Source: Nocardioides oleivorans (GTDB lineage: Bacteria; Actinomycetota; Actinomycetes; Propionibacteriales; Nocardioidaceae). From it: a DNA stretch of 64,000 nt. Each line of letters starts with the position of its first letter. Within the stretch, counting starts at the first letter, position 1. The DNA lies in contig NZ_SDWT01000002.1 of NCBI RefSeq assembly GCF_004137255.1, positions 248,001-312,000 of the forward strand, given 5' to 3'. A program made the position numbers and the translations under genes. Shown here one piece after another: positions 27,491-36,934 of the stretch. The notes beneath the pieces are model-generated. The model was given only the letters and a program-made list of their open reading frames with translations, ran no database searches and was not told where the DNA came from.

Positions 27491-30085
27491 TCACTCGGCG
27501 TAGTAGTTGACGGCGAGGTCGGAGTTGTAGAACCAGTCGACCGTCTGGCCGCCCTTCTTGATGCCCTCGCGAACGTCCACGTCCTTGAGATTGAGTTTCT
27601 TCATCACATCGCCGATCTTGCTGAGCGCCTCGATGCGGTGAAACGTGTCGCCGTGCTCCTCCGCGAACGCAGCGAGTGCCTGGAGCTTCACCAAGGAGTC
27701 GTCGAGGTGGTGGCCGTGCGGATCGACGATCGACGCCTTGGCTTGGCCGTCGACCTCGTGGAAGAACACGAAGTCTGGGTGCATGGAACGCCAGTTGCCT
27801 GTCGTCTCGTCGCGGTACGCGATGCCGAGCGAGTCGGCCGTCTGGCGAGGCGGGTTGCGGTACCAAGCCAGCGCGCCGTCGCGGCCGATCTCGTGCTTGA
27901 CGACCTCGCCCTCCCAGTCGTTGAGCTTCGTGATCGGGGCGTCGCCGTTCTCGTCTGACATGAGGTGCAGCTTCACGAGTTCAGCACGGCCGAGCTGGCC
28001 GTCCTTCTCCTCCACGTAGTCCTCGATGCGCGTCCGCGGACGACCGAGCCGGTCGATCTGCGGGGTCACAGCGAGCGCGTTGATGTCGCGGTACTCCTGC
28101 TGGCGGTCGTCGGGCAACTGCTGAATCGCGTCCGCGTGCTCGTCGAACAACCCCTGAGCCATCTGATCGGACTGCTTGTCGATCGCCTCGCGCACCTCGG
28201 GGACGCAGGCGAGAGCGGCCGCGCGCACATGCGCATCACGCAACGCATCGTCGCTGCCGTCGCCGTCAGTCAGGTGATCGAGGTATCCGTTCGCGATGTC
28301 CGAGCCGAACGCCTTGCGGGCGTCCTCGAATGCGTGGCGGATTGCGCGCTCGTCGGCCTGCTCAACGACGTCCACGTACTCGACGCCCTTGCCACCGAAC
28401 TTCGCTGAGATCTCCTGGAGGCGCACGGCCAGGACCTCAGTGGTGGCCTTCTTCACGCGCTGGGCGTAGGTCACGGCAGCCTCGTCGAGCACGCGATGCA
28501 TCCGGTCGGCAACCTCCTCCAGCGCTGCGTCCCGCACACCGTCGGTCGACAGCGCAAGGGCGAGGGACGCGAGGCGCTTCACGGGGGACGTGCCGCGCTG
28601 GGGAATCGTCATGGACGGCACCTCGTCCCAAGCCTTCCAGACGAAGTCTGGAACGGACTTGTTTGGCGTCATGACGCACTCTTCGAGGATCACCTTGCGA
28701 CCGGACGGGTCCGGCACGCCGTCGATCTGAGCAGTCAGCAACTTCACGACGTCGCCCGCCGTCTTCCGGTCGAAGAACGGGAGCAGGCAATCAACGGAGT
28801 TGAGCTCGTCGTCGCCGGGCACCCTTCGTGCCAGGGGCGTACGGACCATGCGACCAAGCAACTGCTGAATGTGATCGTGGTCCTTCGCAGGGCGGAAAGA
28901 GACCAGCACCTCCGCGCGTGGGCAGTCCCACCCTGTCGAGATCGCATCCTTCGCGACGAGGATCCTCACGTGCGTGCGGTCCTCGACCACCTGAGGCTCG
29001 ATCCAGTCGACTTGGTGCGCCCCGAATATCTGGGTTGAGTGCTCGCCGAGCACGTGCCGGATGGAGTCGGATCCGAGCTCCGGCAGCTCCTCGAAGATGA
29101 CGTTCAGCGCTTCACCGATCTTGTCGTGATCCGGCGTGTTCGGCGCCTGCAGAACAAGGAGCGGTTTCACAACGTCGGGCAACCCCTGCGACTCGCAGTA
29201 CTCCTGCCAGCGATCGGACGAGTGCTTCAGCTTCTTCGCGGCGCGCCGCACTAGCACCATGTCGATCGCCTGTGCCTCGGCAGGGATGTCTACCTTCACG
29301 AGGTCCTTGACCAGGCCCGACTCCTGCACCTGGAAGCCATCGACCTGGACCGGCGGCAAGTAGCGCCGGTCCCCTGAGACGTCCGCGTCGTCCATCGCCT
29401 CCTTGAAGTCGCTGATGGTTGCGGAGATGCCCCACACGACCGGAATCGGCGGCAGGCCAGCGTGACCGTTGACCAGCCGCTGAACGATCGTCGACTTGTC
29501 GCGTGTCGCCTTCGTGCCGAACCCTCTGTGCGCCTCATCGACGATCAGGTACAGAGTCAGGTCAGGGTCATCGATCGTGTTCGCGATGGTCTGCCAGATC
29601 GTGTAACCCTGAAGGTCGGGCTGGACCGAGGTATGCATGCCTTCAAGCACGTCGTCCTCGGCAACCACTTCATGCCCGCGAGTCAGCAGCGACGACTTCG
29701 ACAACTTCTGCGTGTTGAGGAAGTACACCTTCCCGGCCTCGAGCTTCGGCTTCGAGAACGGCGGCTCGATGGTGACGAGGTCCGTCGACACGACCTGGTC
29801 GGACGCCTCCATGATCCGGAACCTGGTCTGCTCATTCAGGTTTGGGTCATCAGAGAACCAGATGACCACGGCACCTTCATCCGGCTCGAACTCGAAATCG
29901 TCGTTGCCGTAGAAGAGCGACTCGATCACGGCCGACGCGATGACGGTCTTTCCCGCACCCGTCGTCGCGGAAAGCGACACGGAGGTGGGCGACGACTCCC
30001 GCTGGTAGATCGTCTTCGCGCGGTCGAGCGACGCCAGCATGTCCTCCAGTGCGGTTCGCTGGTACGGCTTGAGAGTGAACTTCAT
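27491..30085 (-). CDS. res: type III restriction Res-like SF2 helicase with degenerate endonuclease site
   Basis: 864 residues. Helicase motifs: FTLKPYQRTALEDML (Q-like), SATTGAGKT (Walker A, about 39-47), IVDEAHRGFG (183-186), GISAT (219-223), AISTGWDCPRAEVLVSFRP (motif V) and QLLGRMVR (408-415). The C-terminal region has HPDFVFFHEVDGQAKASIVD then PHGHH (about 769-793), where type III Res nucleases normally have PD-x(n)-ExK; here ExK reads DPH, so cleavage may be lost or altered. ATG at 30085 overlaps the methyltransferase stop. It probably translocates on DNA recognised by the adjacent methyltransferase. Confidence 0.88.
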   Translation of the reverse strand: MKFTLKPYQRTALEDMLASLDRAKTIYQRESSPTSVSLSATTGAGKTVIASAVIESLFYGNDDFEFEPDEGAVVIWFSDDPNLNEQTRFRIMEASDQVVSTDLVTIEPPFSKPKLEAGKVYFLNTQKLSKSSLLTRGHEVVAEDDVLEGMHTSVQPDLQGYTIWQTIANTIDDPDLTLYLIVDEAHRGFGTKATRDKSTIVQRLVNGHAGLPPIPVVWGISATISDFKEAMDDADVSGDRRYLPPVQVDGFQVQESGLVKDLVKVDIPAEAQAIDMVLVRRAAKKLKHSSDRWQEYCESQGLPDVVKPLLVLQAPNTPDHDKIGEALNVIFEELPELGSDSIRHVLGEHSTQIFGAHQVDWIEPQVVEDRTHVRILVAKDAISTGWDCPRAEVLVSFRPAKDHDHIQQLLGRMVRTPLARRVPGDDELNSVDCLLPFFDRKTAGDVVKLLTAQIDGVPDPSGRKVILEECVMTPNKSVPDFVWKAWDEVPSMTIPQRGTSPVKRLASLALALSTDGVRDAALEEVADRMHRVLDEAAVTYAQRVKKATTEVLAVRLQEISAKFGGKGVEYVDVVEQADERAIRHAFEDARKAFGSDIANGYLDHLTDGDGSDDALRDAHVRAAALACVPEVREAIDKQSDQMAQGLFDEHADAIQQLPDDRQQEYRDINALAVTPQIDRLGRPRTRIEDYVEEKDGQLGRAELVKLHLMSDENGDAPITKLNDWEGEVVKHEIGRDGALAWYRNPPRQTADSLGIAYRDETTGNWRSMHPDFVFFHEVDGQAKASIVDPHGHHLDDSLVKLQALAAFAEEHGDTFHRIEALSKIGDVMKKLNLKDVDVREGIKKGGQTVDWFYNSDLAVNYYAE

Positions 30086-32223
30086 CGGGCAGCCGCCCTT
30101 CCTGCCTCGATCTCAAAGTTGCGAAGGTACGACGAGTAGAGGCGGACTGGTTCGACGTGCTCAGGCAGTTGGCGAACCATCGCCTCGAAGAGTCGATCCT
30201 CGTCCGTGACGATGAAGGCGTGGGTCAGGCCATCCTCCGCCTCGACAGCCTTGATGAACTGCTCGCTTAGGTCCAGATTCGCAATGACGCCATAGGCATC
30301 CGCCACGTCCCATCCGGTCGAGATGTCGTCGATACGACGCCCCTCCGACCCTGCTCGCAACCAGAGGAACGGCGCGATCTTCGAGAATTCGCGGTGACTC
30401 GACACCCGCATCGCGGACTCGTATGTGAGCGTGAAGAACTCTGCGTTCTCCTCGAATCCAGTGGACATTGGGAAGTCGTCTATGAACCGGTAGTCACCGT
30501 TGACTGGATCACCGTCGGGCGTGACGCCGGTGATGGCGGCCTCAATTCGCGGCTTGGTGACGAAATCGCAGATGCCCCACTGCTCCCACCCGGGATCCCC
30601 TGGTCGCAGCCCCTCCGCTCGCAACCCCCTTTGCTCAGCTGCAGATACCTCGTTGTTCGTTACCGAAATGGACCTACGACGACCCCCGTCCTGCCTGTTC
30701 AGCCGCATGACAGCATGCGCTGTTGTTCCCGAGCCAGAGAAGAAGTCGACGATCGTGGCGTTCGGCTTGCCAGTCACGAAGAACCGAAGGGTGTCCTCGA
30801 CGGCGAAGAGTGACTTCGGAAATGGGAACTTGCGCTCGGGAAGGAACCGGGAGAGAAGTGCCGTGCCATGTGCACTGGCGTCGTGGGACGGCATGAGCCA
30901 CATCGTTTTCGCTTTCCGCGTGGCCAATGCCGTTGGCAAGACGTTCAACTTCCCTTCTGCGTCTCGACCATCGACCTCGAATGCGCCCGAGCGCACCAGC
31001 GCAAGGTCGCCACCCTTCAGATAGACGATTGACGCCGCGCCGATGGCTTCATCGGCACTACGCAACGCGGCGGTGCCCTCTTCGAGTTGCTCCCTGAGAC
31101 GATCGGGTGAGACCTGCCACCTCCCCTCCTCGCGCCGGGGGTCCAAAGGCCAAGCAGCCCAAGTGCCCTCCGGCGGCTCGACCGTCTCGCGATCCTGAGC
31201 GAGAGGAATCGGGTCACCAACCGAGTGGATCGTCCCGTGCGCCACCGAGATGAAGATCGGGTAGAAGCCGTTTGGGCGGTGTGATCGCTTCCAGTCAGTG
31301 CTGCCGCGGCGCCGAAGACCCTGCCATGTGACTGTCGCAAGCTTGGTGTCCCCGTCGGCGTCCCTGAGCATGTCCGTCGTGCTGGTCGCCGGGTGACTCT
31401 CGCCAAACATCACGAAGAAGATGAACTCCTCCACACGGGAGAATTCATCTCCACGCTGTGAGCCTGAAGGCTTGATGGAAGACGTCACCATCTGAATGTT
31501 CGCCTCGGAGAAGCACTGCTCAAGCAGCAGCCCTAGGCGCAGGTATTCTTTCTCATCGATGGTGACGATCAGGACGGAATCGTCTGGGTTCAGCAGCTCC
31601 TTGGCCAAGAGAAGGCGGCGCTCCATCATCGCGAGCCACTTCGAGTGACGGTAGTGGTCGTCCGACTCGACGTAGTCGTTGTTGTACTTCCAGTCCTTCG
31701 CCCCTGTGTTGTAGGGCGGATCAATGTAGATGGCGTCGACGGCACCCCGGTGGGTGTACAACAAAGCCTGGAGAGCGTGGTAGTTCTCGGCGTTGATCAC
31801 AGTGTGGAAGGGCTTGTTTCCCCCCCGCTCGACCTTCCCGGTGGAGACGAGGCCCGGGTAGATCGGGTCGCGGAACTCGGCGACCACGACGAGGTCCTCG
31901 ACCGCAACGGACCAGCCCTCCTCGGGGTCGTCCACTGCCTCGACGTCCGCCCACATCGTCCCGTCTTCTGAGTAGGTCTTGATAACGCGAAAGAGGCGCT
32001 CGTCTTCCTGCTTCGGCGATTCGCCGCGGTCCGGGAGGACGCGCACTTTGTCGTTCTTGCGCACGGGACGACCGGGCAGCTCGACCGCCTCCGGAGTGTG
32101 CCGCTCGAAGTTGAGGCCGAACGCGCGACGATCCGCCAGCGCGTCGGTTTCGCGCTGCAGGTCCTTCGCGAGTTGGGCGTCCTTGTTGGCGACTTGACGG
32201 ATGAGGTCGTTGAGGCGAGACAC
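30082..32223 (-). CDS. mod: type III-like (beta-class) adenine-N6 DNA methyltransferase
   Basis: 713 residues from GTG 32223 (VSRLNDLIRQVANKDAQLAK). The catalytic motif IV DPPYNTG (168-174) precedes the AdoMet-binding motif I IVDFFSGSGTTAHAVMRLN (491-509), the beta-class order used by type III Mod and related N6-adenine enzymes. A long region between them should hold target recognition. It would modify host DNA so that the partner helicase and nucleases spare it. The frame remains open upstream, but that part lies in the neighbouring helicase gene. The stop overlaps the res start (ATGA); 14 bases separate it from the upstream helicase gene. Confidence 0.92.
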   Translation of the reverse strand: MSRLNDLIRQVANKDAQLAKDLQRETDALADRRAFGLNFERHTPEAVELPGRPVRKNDKVRVLPDRGESPKQEDERLFRVIKTYSEDGTMWADVEAVDDPEEGWSVAVEDLVVVAEFRDPIYPGLVSTGKVERGGNKPFHTVINAENYHALQALLYTHRGAVDAIYIDPPYNTGAKDWKYNNDYVESDDHYRHSKWLAMMERRLLLAKELLNPDDSVLIVTIDEKEYLRLGLLLEQCFSEANIQMVTSSIKPSGSQRGDEFSRVEEFIFFVMFGESHPATSTTDMLRDADGDTKLATVTWQGLRRRGSTDWKRSHRPNGFYPIFISVAHGTIHSVGDPIPLAQDRETVEPPEGTWAAWPLDPRREEGRWQVSPDRLREQLEEGTAALRSADEAIGAASIVYLKGGDLALVRSGAFEVDGRDAEGKLNVLPTALATRKAKTMWLMPSHDASAHGTALLSRFLPERKFPFPKSLFAVEDTLRFFVTGKPNATIVDFFSGSGTTAHAVMRLNRQDGGRRRSISVTNNEVSAAEQRGLRAEGLRPGDPGWEQWGICDFVTKPRIEAAITGVTPDGDPVNGDYRFIDDFPMSTGFEENAEFFTLTYESAMRVSSHREFSKIAPFLWLRAGSEGRRIDDISTGWDVADAYGVIANLDLSEQFIKAVEAEDGLTHAFIVTDEDRLFEAMVRQLPEHVEPVRLYSSYLRNFEIEAGRAAAR

Positions 32224-32237
32224 AGGTCGATTCTTTC

Positions 32238-33740
32238 TTAGGGGGTTAGGGGGACCGTAACGGTCCCTCGCGCGAACGAGGCGAGGATGCGCTGGTGGGT
32301 CTGACGCGGCAGATGCCTGTTCCCCGGTTCGCCGTACGGTGTACCCGGCCTGGCCGGTGCCTCTTGGAGCAGCTGGTCCAAGCCCGGTCGGGACAGCATG
32401 AGGAGCCCGTGGGTGGCACGCGTGCAGGTGACCGCCAACCGGCCGAAGTGGGAGTTGAACTCGTTGAGGTCCGCTGCGCCGGTGAGGGGGTGAATGGCGA
32501 CCGTGATGCCGTTCGTCTGCCCCTGCCACGAGTCGATCGTTGAGGCCGTCAGGTCCTTTTCGGTCAGTTCGTGCTCCTTGCTGAGTCGCTCCACGGCGTC
32601 CCTCGCGTCATCGACAGCCTGGTTGCGGCTCGCGAGGATCGTTACGAGGGTGTCGTCTGGTTCGTCACCCGGCTTGACCGTTCGGGTTTCCCCGGTGGGC
32701 GTGCCGGTGCCGTCTCCCATGGCGGCCCACTCGAGCTCAAAGTCCGCTTCGAACAGAGCGTCGAGCAGGTCAGCTGCGAAATCGACGAGATGCGTGTCGA
32801 CGTCGGCCGCTTCGGCGTCCGGTAGGCCTTCGACTTCGATCAGTGTCGGTATCCCTGTGGCGACCTGGTTCCAGACTTCCTTGGCGATCCCTTGGAGTCC
32901 GCCGAGCCTGATCCGCTTGTCACCGGGAGCGAAGATGCAGTTCAGCGACTCCCATTCCGGGTAGAATGCACGCCAGAGCCCGAGCTGTTCGCCGGTCGGT
33001 CTCCAGACGGCTGGCAACTCGATCTCTACGGTCTCGGGATCGCCGTAAAAGTTGGTGGGCCAGGCGCGGTAGGGGTTGAATCCAGGGTCGCCGCGCCACG
33101 GGTTCGTGCCGATCTCGAGCGGCGGGAGTTGGCCCACATCGCCGACGCCGACGGCAATCGGCGCTTTGTTCTCTATCGGGTCGAACAGGTGGTGGGGCAG
33201 CTGCCACGCCTCGTCGACGAAGAGGACGTCGAACGGCGCTGTCCCGTTCCGCGCGGGTCCGAGGTTCTTGAGCGTGCGGCCGTAGTCGCGGCCCAGCTTG
33301 TGTGAAGTCGAAACCACGACCCTGGTTTCGGGGGGGATGGCCGACTCGGTTTCGACCACGGTTGCCGCCGCGTGCACATCGTCCGGGACGAGCTCCGACT
33401 TGCCCTTGGCCGTCAGGAGCGTGACGCTCTCCTGTCCGAGGAGCGAGCCCAGATCTCGCGCGAGAGGCCACAGTTGGCGGTTCTGGAACGCGACGACTGC
33501 GACGCGCTGGCAGTCGACGTGGTTGACGGCGTCTTCGACAAGAGTCTTGAGGACGTAGGACTTGCCGGCCCCGGCGGCCGCCTTCAGCAGAATCCGTTTG
33601 ATTTCGGTCTCGCGCGACAGCGCGGCACGGAGTTCGCCCTTGGCCGTCTCGGCGACGGCGGCGTTGCCGGCTGCGGCGCGGTCGTGGTGCTTGGCGTCCT
33701 GAATCGTCGGCGCCACGGGCGGGTTGAAGTCGATCGCCAT
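32238..33740 (-). CDS. SF1 (Dna2/Upf1-like) DNA helicase
   Basis: 500 residues. Walker A KAAAGAGKSYVL (53-64), Walker B FVDEAWQLPHH (174-184), motif III GDVGQLPPLE (200-209), motif V ASTIDSWQGQTNGITVAIHP and motif VI GRLAVTCTRATHGLLML are all present, so it is a complete SF1 motor. The DExxQ box and late QGQ motif point to the SF1B Dna2/Upf1-like side. The ATG comes one base after the stop of the iron-sulfur nuclease gene; together they reproduce the nuclease-plus-helicase content of Dna2 as two proteins. Confidence 0.85.
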   Translation of the reverse strand: MAIDFNPPVAPTIQDAKHHDRAAAGNAAVAETAKGELRAALSRETEIKRILLKAAAGAGKSYVLKTLVEDAVNHVDCQRVAVVAFQNRQLWPLARDLGSLLGQESVTLLTAKGKSELVPDDVHAAATVVETESAIPPETRVVVSTSHKLGRDYGRTLKNLGPARNGTAPFDVLFVDEAWQLPHHLFDPIENKAPIAVGVGDVGQLPPLEIGTNPWRGDPGFNPYRAWPTNFYGDPETVEIELPAVWRPTGEQLGLWRAFYPEWESLNCIFAPGDKRIRLGGLQGIAKEVWNQVATGIPTLIEVEGLPDAEAADVDTHLVDFAADLLDALFEADFELEWAAMGDGTGTPTGETRTVKPGDEPDDTLVTILASRNQAVDDARDAVERLSKEHELTEKDLTASTIDSWQGQTNGITVAIHPLTGAADLNEFNSHFGRLAVTCTRATHGLLMLSRPGLDQLLQEAPARPGTPYGEPGNRHLPRQTHQRILASFARGTVTVPLTP

Positions 33741-33741
33741 G

Positions 33742-36468
33742 TCAGTCCAGGTCGTCGATCGTCAGGTTGTCCGGGACCGGCTCGGGAGCGGCTGCACCGG
33801 GGTCGCCCTGAGCTGTCCCGGTCGGTGCGATGTCGAACGCGTCGGCGTCGACGATCGGCGGCCAGACATCGGGGTTGAGGTCGCCGTTCTTGCGTCGTTC
33901 AGCCAATGTGTCGGACCACTCGGCCTCGATGTCGTCGTGCGGGCGGCAGCACCAGGCGTGGCCCACGGGGTCGTCACCCCAGCTGCCGAGCTCGCACGAG
34001 GCTTTCGGCGCCTGGTTCTCGTCGAACTTGAACTCGGCGACCGCCGTGGCCGTGTTGCGTGCGAAATTTCCGAGCCACGCGAAGTCAGCAACGACTACCT
34101 GATCCCCGACATCCAGCGTCGGAATGTTCGCCGGGTCCCAAGTGAACCTCCGAGGCTCATCGTGCCCGTCCGACGACAGCGGACCGATCGCCATCCCGGT
34201 GATCTTTCCGTAGCGGTCGAATCCGATCTCGGACCCCTCGACGCACGGCTCGCCGTTGCAGTGCAGCAGCACGATCCGCGACTCGTGCACGATCCTGCGT
34301 GACTTGATGTCCAGCACCAACGGCTCGGTCGTAACCACCGTCGCCATCGCCAGTTCGCGGGTGCCTGCGTCCTGCGCAGCGTCGGCGGCGACTTGCGGGT
34401 TGCCAAGTGCGCGGAGCTGGCGAACTGCCTTGTCGTCGGCCTCGACCACGTCCACCAGCTTGCGACGCCACTGACGGTTGGTGCGGCCGAACCGAACGAG
34501 ATCGGAGGCACGAAAGGTCAACCGGCGGTACCAAATCTCCTGAGCCTTGCGCTCGGCCTTGCGGTGAAGAGCCGCAAGATTCGACTCCGGGAAGGTGGCC
34601 AGCACGTCGATCACTGCGGTGAGCACGTCCTGCTTGTAGGCCAGCTCGTCGAGCACCAGTCGCTCGTACTCCGCCGCGTGGGCGGGCCGAACCTCAGCGG
34701 TTCCGTCGCCGACGTACGACCGGTGGATTTCGTCCGACCGCGCGTTGCTAAGACGTGCACCCGGCGTGTGGACGAGCTTCTCGATCTCGTCAGAGAGTTC
34801 CCGGTGATTGATTGGTCGCTCGCGGGTCGCCTTCGCCCATGCCACTTGGTAGTCGAGTCGGAAGGCGTTGACGGCTGGGCCGCCAGGTACGACGTGTCGG
34901 GCAAGCACCGTGCGCGCGTCGACGATGGGGGTGCGCAACTGGAACGTGCGGGCTCGATCTTCTTCTAGGAGGAACGAAACCGCGGTGCGCTGCACCTCGC
35001 GCAGGATCGGCGGGACTTCGGCTGGCTCGCCGTTGAAAGTGAGCGCGGGACGCCCCATCTCCTTGTCACGATGCCAGCGGAGCCTGCTCAGTTCGATGCC
35101 TGCCATGTTGTCGGCGATGGAGACGAGCAGGTCGGCTGTGCCCTTCTCGGGGACGACCATGTGAATCGGGTCGGGCGCGTCGGGATTCAGGCGGCGCGCT
35201 TCGGCGAGAGCGGCAGTGAACTCCTTGCCGAGGATTGTCATGAGTGATCGACGAGTGTCGGCACCCATCGGATTCGAGAAGGCCGTGGCTTTCCACTCAG
35301 TCGGCCCGTCGGCGGTGATCCGCTGGACAGCCACACCGTGGACGCCCAGCGCGGCGCTGTCCGACTTGGCGATCACCACGTTGACCGTGCCGGGCTTGCC
35401 GATCGGATCGATTCGGTACTGCCCCGTCCGCTCTGCCACGCCCTCGGTTGTGGCCACGATGAGGGCCTGCAGCGAGCGCTCGAGCGGTCCGATCTCACCC
35501 GTGCCGTCAACGAGCCCGACGGCGTGTGGGCGAACGTCTGCGGGAACGCCGAGCTCGATCAGCAGGGCCGTCGAGTCGGAGGAAGTTCGAAGCTCGCTTC
35601 GGCAGTACGAGAAGAGGGTGCAGGTGGAGCACGTGCTCGGGTTGAACGTCGCTTCGAGGTGTTCGACGAACTCGTCGATTTCGCTCGATGGGTCGTAAGT
35701 CTGTTGTTGCGCTTCGTCATGGCGCTCCGCAACACGGAGCCGGACCTCCTCGCGGTGGTCGCGAAGGTCCTCGACCAATGCCTCCGGCTGAAGGAAGGAG
35801 TTTCGTGGAACGGCGAGTACTCCCCACTGGTGCACGTCCATGCTCGGCGGCAGTTGAGTCCATGAAGCCGCCGACTCGGCGCCGAGCGCGATCTGCAGGA
35901 AACCCTTGAGCAGGCGGTTGTCGTCTATGCGCGACCGGACGCGCTCGTAGTCTTTGGCGTCGCCCATGATCAGCCAGCTGCCATCGATGTCGCCGCCTTG
36001 TTCGTGCGGCGCCTTTCGCGCGACAACGGCAAAGTCGGGGAGCGCCGGGGTCGCGCTGGCCTCCTCGAAACCGACGAAGGGGATGGCCAGCTGGTAGATC
36101 ATCGTCGCGACGTTCCCTGAAACGGCGCGCTCGTGGGCGACGGCAAGGATCGCCGCCGTCTTGTCAACGTTGGTGCCTGCATGGACTATCGCCACCGACT
36201 CGGGCCGGGCCAAGTCGAGCCGTCCGACGGTCGTTGTCGCTACCTCGCTGGCGAATTTCTCGTCTCTGACGAGCTTCTCGAATGTGGCGGCGCGAAGCCA
36301 CCTTGCCTCGGGGATCTTTCCCGAACTGTCGGCGAAGCCAATGTCAACGGCGAGTTTGCGCCGGGAACGACCCGTGATGATCGGGTCGGTCCCGCGGAAA
36401 CGCGCGCAGGCGGCATGGGACGACGCCGCCACCGCGCTGGTTGCGCCTCCGGTTACTGTCGCCGCCAC
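33742..36468 (-). CDS. Cas4/AddB-type iron-sulfur PD-(D/E)xK nuclease with large C-terminal region
   Basis: 908 residues. Near the N-terminus are a single cysteine (HAACARFRG, C21), a nuclease core ALPDFAVVARK (D145) and WLIMGDAKDY (D170, K172), and then CSTCTLFSYC (C280, C283, C289). One early Cys, D...DxK, then Cx2Cx5C is the arrangement of the [4Fe-4S] nuclease domain in Cas4, AddB and Dna2. Residues 300-908 have no helicase motifs and no family I recognise; the region contains many Arg and Trp residues and could bind DNA or partners. GTG start; 148 bases downstream of the small gene at 36617. First large gene of the operon. Confidence 0.78.
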   Translation of the reverse strand: MAATVTGGATSAVAASSHAACARFRGTDPIITGRSRRKLAVDIGFADSSGKIPEARWLRAATFEKLVRDEKFASEVATTTVGRLDLARPESVAIVHAGTNVDKTAAILAVAHERAVSGNVATMIYQLAIPFVGFEEASATPALPDFAVVARKAPHEQGGDIDGSWLIMGDAKDYERVRSRIDDNRLLKGFLQIALGAESAASWTQLPPSMDVHQWGVLAVPRNSFLQPEALVEDLRDHREEVRLRVAERHDEAQQQTYDPSSEIDEFVEHLEATFNPSTCSTCTLFSYCRSELRTSSDSTALLIELGVPADVRPHAVGLVDGTGEIGPLERSLQALIVATTEGVAERTGQYRIDPIGKPGTVNVVIAKSDSAALGVHGVAVQRITADGPTEWKATAFSNPMGADTRRSLMTILGKEFTAALAEARRLNPDAPDPIHMVVPEKGTADLLVSIADNMAGIELSRLRWHRDKEMGRPALTFNGEPAEVPPILREVQRTAVSFLLEEDRARTFQLRTPIVDARTVLARHVVPGGPAVNAFRLDYQVAWAKATRERPINHRELSDEIEKLVHTPGARLSNARSDEIHRSYVGDGTAEVRPAHAAEYERLVLDELAYKQDVLTAVIDVLATFPESNLAALHRKAERKAQEIWYRRLTFRASDLVRFGRTNRQWRRKLVDVVEADDKAVRQLRALGNPQVAADAAQDAGTRELAMATVVTTEPLVLDIKSRRIVHESRIVLLHCNGEPCVEGSEIGFDRYGKITGMAIGPLSSDGHDEPRRFTWDPANIPTLDVGDQVVVADFAWLGNFARNTATAVAEFKFDENQAPKASCELGSWGDDPVGHAWCCRPHDDIEAEWSDTLAERRKNGDLNPDVWPPIVDADAFDIAPTGTAQGDPGAAAPEPVPDNLTIDDLD

Positions 36469-36616
36469 CCTCGACCCCGCTCTCGGTTCACTTGGTGAGT
36501 CGCCGGATGCAACCCCCGGTCAAGGACCCTAGTCAGACGGTCCGACAGTGTCTGGCCATTCGGTCGCAAAGGTCCTCGCAATGGTCGAGTTCCTGCGACT
36601 CCTGCGCGGAGTCAGG

Positions 36617-36934
36617 TCAAAGCCGATCGATCCAAGTGTCCTCATCGCGGTCGTCCCAGGCCGAAGCCCCCGACGGCTTCTTGGTCGGCGCCGGGCCCAA
36701 CCGGTTCAGGACGCTGAGCGCCTCTTCCTGAGTGAGTGCTCGCAGCGACTCCACAGGCCGTCCGACTGAGGTCTCGATGGCCTCTTGACGCTCCGCCATT
36801 GTGGTCAATCCCCGGGCGTCGAGCGCCTTGCGGAGGAGGTCGATCTGCCAGTCAGCAGCGGAGGCCGGCCAGGTCGCCTGAGTCGGAGGGGCGGAAGGCT
36901 CGTCGTCACCGAATAGCGAGAGATCGTCAGACAC
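36617..36934 (-). CDS. small acidic protein of unknown function, first gene of the defence operon
   Basis: 105 residues: MSDDLSLFGDDEPSAPPTQA, TWPASAADWQIDLLRKALDA, RGLTTMAERQEAIETSVGRP, VESLRALTQEEALSVLNRLG, ending DDRDEDTWIDRL. The middle looks like a short helical domain and both ends are acidic and disordered. GTG 36934 is supported by TAGGAT six bases upstream. Same strand as, and just ahead of, the nuclease gene, so it may be an accessory or regulatory subunit; no function is evident. Confidence 0.62.
   Translation of the reverse strand: MSDDLSLFGDDEPSAPPTQATWPASAADWQIDLLRKALDARGLTTMAERQEAIETSVGRPVESLRALTQEEALSVLNRLGPAPTKKPSGASAWDDRDEDTWIDRL

Noticed and set aside
21735..32223. A plain type III restriction-modification system (mod-res only)
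   Set aside because: The five genes are contiguous and the Res nuclease motif is degenerate, so a simple two-gene system does not explain the operon.
21735..36468. DISARM or BREX system
   Set aside because: No DUF1998 (DrmB), phospholipase-D (DrmC), PglZ or BrxL-type protein is present.
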